Of a stretch of DNA of 32,893 nt, positions 25,960-32,893 are shown piece after piece (within the stretch, counting starts at the first letter, position 1; each line of letters begins with the position of its first letter). The translations under genes and the position numbers were made by a program. Under the pieces are notes generated by a model. The model was not told where the DNA came from. It worked only from the letters and a program-made list of their open reading frames with translations, and did no database searches. Source of the DNA: UBA1794 sp964439955 (GTDB taxonomy: Bacteria > Bacteroidota > Bacteroidia > Bacteroidales > Bacteroidaceae). The stretch is from contig CAYTPX010000020.1 of assembly GCA_964439955.1 (NCBI GenBank), positions 1 to 32,893 on the forward strand, given 5' to 3'.

Positions 25960-26526
25960 ATGAAAAACGAACCATCCTCCCTCCTCCCAGACCGCTTGGA
26001 GGCACTATGCGGAGTCCAGGCACGCGACTGCTACCAGTGCGGCAAGTGCACCGCAGGCTGCCCGATGGCCGCCGAAATGGATTTCCCGCCGTCGCTCCTC
26101 ATGCGCCTGCTCCAGACCGGCACGGATGCTGCCTACCGGAAGGTACTCTCGAGCCGCGCCATTTGGTTTTGCGTGGGCTGCGAGCAATGCATCGGGCGCT
26201 GCCCAAAGGAAGTGGACATCCCCGTACTCATGGACTGCCTGCGCGTCGAAGCCCGTAAAGCCGGCCGCATCCCGAAAGAGGCTTCCGACATCGTCGCTTT
26301 CCACAAGTCGTTCCTTGGAAGCGTGCGGCGCAATGGCCGCTTGGGCGAGCTCGACCTCGTCGCGGAATACAAGTTGCGTTCCCGCCACCTGCTGCAAGAC
26401 ATGGCAGTAGCGCCCGCCATGCTGGCCAAAGGCAAGCTCGGGATGCTCCCCCCGCGGGCCAAAGGGAAAAAGGCCGTGCAAGAAATATTCGCCCGCACAC
26501 AAGGCAAGCCCGCCAAGGCCGAATAA
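25960..26526 (+). CDS. hdrC: HdrC-like heterodisulfide reductase subunit, two [4Fe-4S] clusters
   Basis: This 188-residue soluble iron-sulfur protein passes electrons from HdrA to HdrB. The two cluster motifs are C24-x2-C27-x2-C30-x3-C34 (CYQCGKCTAGCP) and C71-x2-C74-x2-C77-x3-C81 (CVGCEQCIGRCP), in the standard HdrC spacing. The C-terminal half is helical and basic (LRSRHLLQDM, PPRAKGKKAVQE), as in other bacterial HdrC proteins. It is the first gene of a seven-gene co-directional run, with hdrB 30 bases downstream. The name is by family; the actual disulfide partner is not known. Confidence 0.92.
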   Translation: MKNEPSSLLPDRLEALCGVQARDCYQCGKCTAGCPMAAEMDFPPSLLMRLLQTGTDAAYRKVLSSRAIWFCVGCEQCIGRCPKEVDIPVLMDCLRVEARKAGRIPKEASDIVAFHKSFLGSVRRNGRLGELDLVAEYKLRSRHLLQDMAVAPAMLAKGKLGMLPPRAKGKKAVQEIFARTQGKPAKAE

Positions 26527-26556
26527 AGCGCCACCATAACTCCAAGAGGAAGAATC

Positions 26557-27405
26557 ATGAAAGAAATAGGTTTCTATCCGGGATGCTCCTTGGAAGGCAC
26601 ATCCCGCGAGTACAACGAATCGGTCCTGGCCTTGGCGCGCCACTTCTCCCTTCCGCTCAAAGAGATAGACGGCTGGAACTGCTGCGGGGCGAGTTCCGCA
26701 CACGCCATGGACCGCCAGCTCTCGCTGGCCTTGCCCGCCCGTATCTTGGCATTGGCCGAGGCGCAGGGCATGGAGGAAATAGTCGTTCCCTGCGCCGCCT
26801 GCTTCGGGCGGCTGGCCACGACGCAACACACCTTAGCCCACAACGAGGAACTACGCAAACAGATTTGCGACACGATACGGATGCCCTATGGGGGGAAACT
26901 GAAGATACGCAATGTCTTGCAGTGGGCCGACCAATACATCAAGCCGCTCCTCGGGCAAGACATCCCCCACCCGGTACGGAAGAAAGTGGCCTGCTACTAC
27001 GGCTGCCTCTTGGTACGCCCGCACAAGATCCTCCAATTCGACCGCGTGGAAGACCCGCAGTCGATGGACGAACTGGCTAAGCTCTGCGGGGCGGAATCCT
27101 TAGACTGGGCATTCAAGACAGAATGCTGCGGCGCGGGACTTTCCATCGCCCGCACCCGGTCGGTAGGACGCCTCTCGGGCGATATCCTTGCCGATGCCGC
27201 CCAGCGCGGGGCGGAGGCGGTTGTCGTGGCCTGCCCCATGTGCCATTCCAACCTGGACATGCGCCGGCCGGCGGCCAACCGCTACCTTGGGCAAGACATA
27301 GGCATCCCCGTGCTCTTCATCACCCAGCTCATAGGCCTTTCCGCGGGCATCCCCCGGGAAGAACTGGGGCTTGACCGCCATTTTGTACCCGTCCCCAAAT
27401 GGTAA
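26557..27405 (+). CDS. hdrB: HdrB-like subunit with two CCG cysteine-rich domains
   Basis: This is the catalytic disulfide-reducing subunit by family. In methanogens its two non-cubane [4Fe-4S] clusters sit in CCG domains and split CoM-S-S-CoB. Both CCG domains are complete here. The first has C10, C42-C43-G and C79-x2-C82 (PCAACFG). The second has C146, C150, C190-C191-G and C226-x2-C229 (CPMCHSN). At 282 residues the length is normal. There is no reason to expect coenzyme M or B in this organism, so the true substrate is another disulfide or redox protein. hdrA starts 76 bases downstream. Confidence 0.93.
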   Translation: MKEIGFYPGCSLEGTSREYNESVLALARHFSLPLKEIDGWNCCGASSAHAMDRQLSLALPARILALAEAQGMEEIVVPCAACFGRLATTQHTLAHNEELRKQICDTIRMPYGGKLKIRNVLQWADQYIKPLLGQDIPHPVRKKVACYYGCLLVRPHKILQFDRVEDPQSMDELAKLCGAESLDWAFKTECCGAGLSIARTRSVGRLSGDILADAAQRGAEAVVVACPMCHSNLDMRRPAANRYLGQDIGIPVLFITQLIGLSAGIPREELGLDRHFVPVPKW

Positions 27406-27481
27406 CTTCCAACGGGCCCGCCCCAAAAGGGCACACCTGTTTTTCCAATAATCCACCATCCTCTTAAAAAGAAATCAACCC

Positions 27482-29485
27482 ATGTCTAAAATAGGAGTAT
27501 TCATTTGCCATTGCGGCGAAAACATAAGCGCTACGGTCGATTGCGGGCGCGTGGCCCAAGCTGCGGGCGAGATGGACGGAGTAGCCTATGCGGTAGACTA
27601 TAAATATATGTGTTCCGAACCCGGGCAACAACTCATCAAGCAAGCCGTCCAAGAACACCATCTGGACGGCGTCGTGGTAGGTTCCTGTTCCCCCCGCATG
27701 CACGAGCCGACATTCCGGCGCGCCTGTGCCGAAGCTGGGCTGAATCCCTACCTGTGCGAGATAGCCAACCTGAGGGAACACTGCTCATGGGTACATGAAA
27801 AGGGCGAAGCGACAACCCAAAAGGCCATCGAAATCGTGCAAGGCCTCGTAGAAAAAGTGAAACGCAACCAGCCGCTCACCTCAATCAAAGTACCGATTAC
27901 GAAAAAGGCACTCGTCATTGGCGGGGGAATTGCGGGCATCCAAGCCAGCCTCGACATTGCGAACTGCGGGCAGCAAGTAATCCTTATCGAAAAAGAGCCT
28001 TCCATCGGCGGGCACATGGCCCAACTCTCCGAGACTTTCCCCACCCTCGATTGTTCCCAGTGTATCCTCACGCCGAGAATGGTGGAAGTCGCCCAGCATC
28101 CCAACATTACGCTCCATACTTATGCCGAACTGGAAAACCTCGAAGGGTTCATCGGCAATTTCAAAGCCACCATACGCCTGAAGGCAAAAAGCGTAGACGA
28201 AAAGAAATGCACGGGCTGCGGGCTCTGCACTACCAAATGCCCCAACAAGAAAATCCCCGGTGAGTTCAATGAAGGGCTGGGCAACCGCACGGCAATCTAC
28301 GTGCCCTTCCCGCAAGCCGTACCGAACAAGCCCGTAATCGACAAGGCGCATTGCAACTATTACCAAAAAGGGAAATGCCGCGCCTGCGAAAAGTTCTGCC
28401 CTACGGGAGCCATCACTTTCGGCCAAGAAGACCGCTTCATCACCGAAGACGTGGGCGCAATCGTCGTCACGACCGGCTTCCGCGTGCTACCCACGGCCTT
28501 CTTCCCGGAATATGGCTATGGGAAATTCAAGGATGTCATTACCGGAATCCAGTTCGAGCGTTTGGCCTCGGCCTCCGGACCCACAATGGGGGAAATACGC
28601 CGCCCCTCGGATGGAGCCGTCCCCAAGAAAGTCGTTTTCATAGCATGCTGCGGGTCGCGTGACCCGGCCAAGGGGATTCCCTACTGCTCGAAGATATGTT
28701 GCATGTACACCGCCAAGCACGCCATGTTGTACCAACACAAGGTACACGACGGGGAATCCACCGTATTTTACATGGACATACGGGCCGGGGGGAAGAACTA
28801 CGAAGAATTTGTCCGCCGGGCCATCGAGGAAGACAAGGTCAACTACGTGCGAGGCCGCGTAGCAAGGGTATATGAAAAGAACGGGAAACTCGTCGTAAAG
28901 GGCGTAGACACGCTGCTGGGCGCGCAACCGGTGGAGATAGAAGCCGACTTAGTCGTATTGGCCACGGCCGGAGTGTCCAACCCCGGTGCAGAAGAACTGG
29001 CACAGAAACTCCACATTTCCTATGACCCGTACAAGTTCTTCGCCGAGGCGCACCCCAAACTGCGCCCCGTCGAGACCAATACGGCAGGCATCTACCTGGC
29101 GGGAGCCTGCCAAGCCCCCAAGGACATACCGGAGACTGTGGCCACGGCCTCCGGGGCGGCGGCCAAGGTGGTCTCCCTCTTGTCGCAAGACAACCTGGTG
29201 CGCGAACCGCTCATTGCAGTGGTCAACCGTTGCGCGCCCCCCGTCTACAGCACATGCGTGGGCTGCTTCATGTGCCAGACCGCCTGCCCCTATCAGGCCA
29301 TCGAGCGCGAAGAAATCAAAGACCGGCAAGGAAACGTCGTCAAGACCGTGGCAAAAATCAACCCCGGCCTGTGCCAAGGATGCGGGACCTGCGTCTCTTT
29401 CTGCCGCTCCAAGTCCATCGACATCCAAGGATACTCCAACGAACAGATGTATGCCGAGGTAACGGCATTGTTGAACCACGAATAA
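27482..29485 (+). CDS. hdrA: HdrA-like flavin and iron-sulfur subunit (bifurcating core)
   Basis: HdrA holds the FAD that splits electron pairs in Hdr complexes. The 667-residue protein is full length. An N-terminal domain (GVFICHCGENI, then SCSPRMHEPTFRRA) spans 1-140. FAD binding follows with GGGIAG at 147-152 and IEKEPSIGGHMAQLSETFPT, then the LDCSQC pair C191/C194. There are cluster ligands C243-C246-C249-C253 (CTGCGLCTTKCP) and C291, C299, C302, C306. The IACCGSRDP segment with CSKICC follows. Two C-terminal ferredoxin clusters are C592-C595-C598-C602 and C631-C634-C637-C641. No extra domain is fused. The flxD gene starts 24 bases downstream. Confidence 0.95.
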   Translation: MSKIGVFICHCGENISATVDCGRVAQAAGEMDGVAYAVDYKYMCSEPGQQLIKQAVQEHHLDGVVVGSCSPRMHEPTFRRACAEAGLNPYLCEIANLREHCSWVHEKGEATTQKAIEIVQGLVEKVKRNQPLTSIKVPITKKALVIGGGIAGIQASLDIANCGQQVILIEKEPSIGGHMAQLSETFPTLDCSQCILTPRMVEVAQHPNITLHTYAELENLEGFIGNFKATIRLKAKSVDEKKCTGCGLCTTKCPNKKIPGEFNEGLGNRTAIYVPFPQAVPNKPVIDKAHCNYYQKGKCRACEKFCPTGAITFGQEDRFITEDVGAIVVTTGFRVLPTAFFPEYGYGKFKDVITGIQFERLASASGPTMGEIRRPSDGAVPKKVVFIACCGSRDPAKGIPYCSKICCMYTAKHAMLYQHKVHDGESTVFYMDIRAGGKNYEEFVRRAIEEDKVNYVRGRVARVYEKNGKLVVKGVDTLLGAQPVEIEADLVVLATAGVSNPGAEELAQKLHISYDPYKFFAEAHPKLRPVETNTAGIYLAGACQAPKDIPETVATASGAAAKVVSLLSQDNLVREPLIAVVNRCAPPVYSTCVGCFMCQTACPYQAIEREEIKDRQGNVVKTVAKINPGLCQGCGTCVSFCRSKSIDIQGYSNEQMYAEVTALLNHE

Positions 29486-29508
29486 AAACGAAAAAGGAAT
29501 ACTGACTT

Positions 29509-29970
29509 ATGGACGAAAATAAGAGCGCATTCGAACCGCGCATCATCGCCTTTGTCTGCAATTGGTGCACCTATGCCGGGGCAGACCTCACGGGGACGAG
29601 CCGGATGAAGTATGCGACCAACGTGGAAATCGTGCGCTTTCCATGTACCGGCCGCATCGACTTCATGCTCCTGCTCAAAGCCTTCGCCGGGGGGGCTGAC
29701 GGAATCATCGTATCCGGCTGCCACCCCAACGACTGCCACTATACTTCAGGCAACTTCCACGCCCGCCGGAGGTGGATCGTATTCCGCGGCCTGCTCGACT
29801 TCTTGGGCATCGACATACGGCGCATCAAATACTTCTGGGTATCGGCCGCCGAAGGTGCCAAATGGGCCGAAGTGGTAAACGAGACGGTAGCCCAGATACG
29901 CGAATTAGGCCCTTATGACGAATACAAGAGAGTCGCGAACTACATTGAAGAAACGGAGGCCGCACAATGA
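29509..29970 (+). CDS. flxD: MvhD/FlxD-like [2Fe-2S] linker subunit
   Basis: This small protein connects an electron-input module to HdrA. It has 153 residues and the five cysteines characteristic of MvhD: C17 and C20 (FVCNWCTYAGADLTG), C46 (RFPCTGRID), C71 and C76 (SGCHPNDCHY). MvhD occurs with hydrogenase, formate dehydrogenase or Flx inputs. Here the following genes are not hydrogenase genes, so FlxD is the fitting name. Its TGA overlaps the next ATG by four bases (ATGA at 29967), a sign of coupled translation. Confidence 0.92.
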   Translation: MDENKSAFEPRIIAFVCNWCTYAGADLTGTSRMKYATNVEIVRFPCTGRIDFMLLLKAFAGGADGIIVSGCHPNDCHYTSGNFHARRRWIVFRGLLDFLGIDIRRIKYFWVSAAEGAKWAEVVNETVAQIRELGPYDEYKRVANYIEETEAAQ

Positions 29971-30767
29971 ACAACCAGTGGACAAAAGACATCGCCGCCC
30001 TACTTTCCGGAGGGACGGCCAGCATGGTCATCGGCTACCGGGAGGGGAGCAACCCGCGGAAAACGCGCCCCTTCTTCTGCACGGACGCCAAGGAGGCCGG
30101 GCAACTCGTGCTGGACGAGCGGTGTACGAACAACATTTCCGTCTATTTGACGAAAAAGGAACTCCTGAAAGAGGGGCGGATCGGCGTGACGGCCACGCCC
30201 CAAGTGCTGAAAAGCGTGCTCCAACTGATGCAAGAAAACCAGATCGACCCCGAAAAGTTCCTCTTCCTTACCGTAACCCCCGAGGGAAACCTCAACCAAC
30301 TGCCCGACGCCGGAAGCATCAGGAAACACCTTGCCGGAAACCCTCCGCCCCCTAACCCGGAAGCGGAGGCACTTTTGGAAAAAATCGACGCCATGAGCCG
30401 CGAAGAGCGCTGGGCTTATTGGAAAGAGTGCCTCTCCAAGTGCTTCAAATGCTACGCCTGCCGGGCTGCATGCCCGCTCTGCTACTGCACGCGTTGCATC
30501 GTCGAGGACAACCGCCCCCAGTGGATCCTGCCGTGGGCTTCCACCTTGCCCAACATGGAGTGGCAAATCAACCGGGTCATGCACATGGCCGGACGGTGTA
30601 CGGGATGCGGGGCCTGCTATGCCGCATGCCCGCTCCATCTCCCGATACACCTCCTGACGAAAAAACTGACCCAAGAAATCAATCGGGAGTTCGGCCCGGA
30701 CCGGCCCGCCCAAGGGAACGTGCTCTCCACCTTCAGCCCCGACGACAAGGAGAACTTCATCCACTAA
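29967..30767 (+). CDS. flxC: FlxC-like iron-sulfur protein with an N-terminal region of unknown fold
   Basis: This 266-residue protein carries two ferredoxin-type clusters. The first is C159-x2-C162-x2-C165-x3-C169 (CFKCYACRAACP), followed by extra cysteines C172, C174 and C177. The second is C211-x2-C214-x2-C217-x3-C221 (CTGCGACYAACP). The N-terminal 140 residues (ASMVIGYREGSNPRKTRPFF, TPQVLKSVLQLMQENQ) have no motif I can name. By position it is FlxC, relaying electrons between FlxB and FlxD/HdrA. Assigning B versus C among the two iron-sulfur proteins is tentative. flxB starts 20 bases downstream. Confidence 0.82.
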   Translation: MNNQWTKDIAALLSGGTASMVIGYREGSNPRKTRPFFCTDAKEAGQLVLDERCTNNISVYLTKKELLKEGRIGVTATPQVLKSVLQLMQENQIDPEKFLFLTVTPEGNLNQLPDAGSIRKHLAGNPPPPNPEAEALLEKIDAMSREERWAYWKECLSKCFKCYACRAACPLCYCTRCIVEDNRPQWILPWASTLPNMEWQINRVMHMAGRCTGCGACYAACPLHLPIHLLTKKLTQEINREFGPDRPAQGNVLSTFSPDDKENFIH

Positions 30768-30787
30768 AAAACCGTCCACACACCATT

Positions 30788-31831
30788 ATGAAAAACTACC
30801 AGATAAAGCATACCGACTTAGACAGCTGGTTGGAAAAAATCATAGCCGCAGGCTACCGGGTGGTAGCCCCGGCCACCCGGGAGGGGCATACCGACTTCCA
30901 AACCATACGCTCCCCCCGGGAGGTGGCCGACGACACCCAAATCCAAACCCTCCAGTCGGCCAAGCAAGCCGCCTTCCCCAAAGCCGACATCCTCTTCTCC
31001 TACCGGCGGGAGGGGACAACCGTCACGCTCACCCAGCCCGCCCCCGACAGCTACCCCCACACCGTCATCTGGCGCGCACACCCCTGCGACGCAACCGGTT
31101 TCGCCCCGCTTTCGGCCATCTTCAACTGGGACTACAAGGACAACCTCTACAATGCCCGGCTGGAGCGCACGGCACTCGTGGCGTTCAGTTGCCTGCAAGC
31201 CGACGAATACTGCTTCTGCACCTCCGTGGGGGGCGGCCCCGGGAAGAAGGACGGGTGCGACATCCTGGTAACAAAGCTCCCCTCGGGCACCGCGCTGGTA
31301 GAGGTCGGCAGCGAAAAAGGGGCCGCCCTGGCCGCCCCCCTTGCCCCTGAAATCTTCAACGAAGCCAGCGAAATCGGGGAAGAGGCTCCCGCTTTTTCCG
31401 AAAAGGAAGCCGCCTTGGCCCGACTCCCCGCCCGCTTCACGCGCGAGGAGATACGCGCCCGGCTGAAGGATGCCTTCGATTCGCCGATATGGGAAGAGCA
31501 ATCGGGAAGATGCCTCGGATGCGGGGCCTGCGCCTATGTGTGCCCCACCTGCGCCTGCTTCGACATCCAGGAAGACCCGCACGGCATCCGCCGGGGGAGG
31601 CGCATCCGCTGCTGGGATTCGTGCGCGTTCGCCCTCTTCACCCGGCACACCTCCGGCCATAACCCCCGCCCCACCCAGGCAACCCGCTGGCGGCAACGTA
31701 TCTTGCACAAGTTCTCCTACATGCCCGGACGCCTCGCCCAAACCGGTTGCACAGGCTGCGGGCGATGCTCCCGCGCATGTCCGGTAGACATGAACCTATT
31801 GGAACACTTAACTTCTATTGCCCAGAAATAA
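30788..31831 (+). CDS. flxB: FlxB-like iron-sulfur protein (sulfhydrogenase beta-subunit type)
   Basis: This 347-residue protein resembles HydB/AsrA-type iron-sulfur subunits that partner FAD/NAD-binding subunits. The N-terminal part has HTVIWRAHPCDATGFAPLSA, and DEYCFCTSVGGGP is typical of that family. Two [4Fe-4S] motifs follow at C242-x2-C245-x2-C248-x3-C252 (CLGCGACAYVCP) and C321-x2-C324-x2-C327-x3-C331 (CTGCGRCSRACP). Between them CWDSCAF carries further family cysteines. The frame is open upstream to 30419, but that overlaps flxC, and the ATG at 30788 starts the family sequence. flxA begins 6 bases after the stop. Confidence 0.88.
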   Translation: MKNYQIKHTDLDSWLEKIIAAGYRVVAPATREGHTDFQTIRSPREVADDTQIQTLQSAKQAAFPKADILFSYRREGTTVTLTQPAPDSYPHTVIWRAHPCDATGFAPLSAIFNWDYKDNLYNARLERTALVAFSCLQADEYCFCTSVGGGPGKKDGCDILVTKLPSGTALVEVGSEKGAALAAPLAPEIFNEASEIGEEAPAFSEKEAALARLPARFTREEIRARLKDAFDSPIWEEQSGRCLGCGACAYVCPTCACFDIQEDPHGIRRGRRIRCWDSCAFALFTRHTSGHNPRPTQATRWRQRILHKFSYMPGRLAQTGCTGCGRCSRACPVDMNLLEHLTSIAQK

Positions 31832-31837
31832 GAAAAG

Positions 31838-32683
31838 ATGGACAAACTGATAGACAACCCCTACCTGCCCTACGTCATGACCGTGGAGCGGGTAATACCC
31901 GAAGCCCCCGGAATCAAAACGCTCCGCCTGCGTTTCGCCAACCCGGAGGAGGCCGAGGGCTTCCAGTTCAAGGCCGGCCAGTTTGCCGAGTACTCTGCCT
32001 TTGGCGAAGGGGAAAGCACATTCTGCATCGCCTCCCCGCCCACGCGGAAAGGATACGTCGAGTGTACGTTCCGCCAAGCAGGACGCGTCACTTCCGGGCT
32101 TGCCCGCTTGGAAGAAGGGCAGGCCATGGGCTTCCGCGGCCCTTTCGGGAACACGTTCCCCATCGAGGACTGGAAGGGAAAGAACCTCCTGTTTGTCGCC
32201 GGAGGCATTGCCTTGCCGCCCATGCGCTGCCTCATCTGGAACATACTCGACCGCCGCGGGGAATTTGGCGACGTGACAATCCTCTACGGAGCCAAGTCCG
32301 TGGACGACTTGGTCTACAAGAACGAACTGAAAGAGTGGGACGAACGGCCCGACGTACAACTCTTCGCCACCGTAGACCCGGGCGGGGAGACACCCGGATG
32401 GAAAGGGAAAGTAGGATTCGTCCCCACCGTGCTGGAACAGGTAGCCCCTTCCCCGAAGGACACCATAGCCATCGTCTGCGGGCCACCCGTCATGATCAAG
32501 TTTTCCTTCCCGGTCTTGGAAAAACTCGGCTTCAAGGACGAAGACATCTTCACCACGCTCGAGAACCGCATGAAGTGCGGAATCGGCAAGTGCGGGCGGT
32601 GCAACGTGGGCAAGCTCTACGTCTGCAAAGACGGCCCCGTGTTTACCAAGGCGCAGCTCAACGGCCTTCCGCCCGAGTACTAA
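31838..32683 (+). CDS. flxA: FlxA-like FAD/NAD(P)-binding oxidoreductase subunit
   Basis: This is the electron entry subunit: it should oxidise NADH or NADPH and pass electrons to its [2Fe-2S] cluster. The 281-residue protein has a ferredoxin-reductase fold. The beta-barrel FAD domain spans about 1-110 (QFKAGQFAEYSAF, then ESTFCIASPP at 58-67). The NAD domain starts with LLFVAGGIALPPMRCL near 116-131 and includes VCGPPVMIKF. C-terminal ligands are C247-x4-C252-x2-C255-x7-C263. The usual RxYS flavin motif reads STFCIAS, as in HydG/AsrB-like relatives. NADH versus NADPH preference cannot be read safely. It is the last gene of the operon. Confidence 0.92.
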   Translation: MDKLIDNPYLPYVMTVERVIPEAPGIKTLRLRFANPEEAEGFQFKAGQFAEYSAFGEGESTFCIASPPTRKGYVECTFRQAGRVTSGLARLEEGQAMGFRGPFGNTFPIEDWKGKNLLFVAGGIALPPMRCLIWNILDRRGEFGDVTILYGAKSVDDLVYKNELKEWDERPDVQLFATVDPGGETPGWKGKVGFVPTVLEQVAPSPKDTIAIVCGPPVMIKFSFPVLEKLGFKDEDIFTTLENRMKCGIGKCGRCNVGKLYVCKDGPVFTKAQLNGLPPEY

Positions 32684-32744
32684 GCCACACCCCGCTTCCG
32701 CGCGCCATCCGGCACATAAGGCGCACGCCGCCTCCACAAAATCC

Positions 32745-32783
32745 GTTCCCCTCTTCCCCGCAGGCGGCGGGGAAGAGGGGAAC
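32745..32783 (+). terminator. Perfect 17-bp hairpin after flxA
   Basis: GTTCCCCTCTTCCCCGC (32745-32761) and GCGGGGAAGAGGGGAAC (32767-32783) pair perfectly around AGGCG. It lies 61 bases past the flxA stop and has no T-run. A second 8-bp stem, AAAGCCTT (32812-32819) with AAGGCTTT (32834-32841), follows. The position supports operon termination or 3' end protection. The rest of the 210-base end region shows no gene. Confidence 0.55.
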
Positions 32784-32893
32784 ATCATATTCGCCCATTC
32801 CCGGACAGGGCAAAGCCTTCCCACTAAAAGCACAAGGCTTTCCGGGAAAACCGCCGCACCCTTTCCCGAGAAGCCTTATGCCTTTTCCGGAAA

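Overview
The window looks like a chromosomal stretch of an anaerobic, probably gut-associated Bacteroidales bacterium. Four things point there: repeated TAnnTTTG(C) promoter elements in front of genes, few Shine-Dalgarno sites, Bacteroidota-typical small families (DUF4831, a DUF2582-type winged helix, a 30-residue COX24-like basic protein), and a secreted GH29 enzyme with DUF5013-like modules and a C-terminal tail resembling a type IX secretion signal. Coding DNA is fairly GC-rich, so many long antisense frames stay open by chance. The species cannot be fixed from this sequence alone. I saw no tRNA, rRNA, insertion sequence, CRISPR array or phage gene, and no gene-free gap exceeds 300 bases.

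Layout. 1-4513: a 1402-residue GH29 alpha-L-fucosidase-like exoenzyme with three tandem helical/beta-sandwich module pairs, closed by a strong hairpin. 4514-6567: panB and an MFS transporter. 6575-8335: mutY (-) divergent from an HU gene, followed by a tiny COX24-domain gene. 8372-11141: a terminator hairpin, the RNase E/G gene, then a convergent LysM glucosaminidase gene sharing a 24-bp-stem bidirectional terminator. 11360-12340: a small winged-helix protein and cytidine deaminase. 12400-19381 (-): DUF4831, hpt, adk, obg, pgeF, tilS and an EamA transporter, a mostly tight housekeeping cluster of purine salvage, ribosome assembly and tRNA modification. 19551-21077 (-): the bifunctional NAD(P)HX repair enzyme, divergent from a POT peptide transporter (21192-22814), which is followed by a GH78 alpha-L-rhamnosidase (22932-25736).

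The most notable region is 25960-32683: seven consecutive co-directional genes encoding HdrC-, HdrB-, HdrA-, MvhD/FlxD-, FlxC-, FlxB- and FlxA-like proteins. Together they make a complete Hdr-Flx type complex. It would take electrons from NAD(P)H through an FAD/[2Fe-2S] subunit, pass them over many [4Fe-4S] clusters to the HdrA flavin, and bifurcate them to ferredoxin and, through HdrB, to a disulfide or other acceptor. No DsrC or alcohol dehydrogenase partner lies in the window, so the acceptor is unknown. An 18-bp palindrome overlaps the putative -33 promoter element, which would suit repressor control, and a perfect 17-bp hairpin lies downstream of the last gene.
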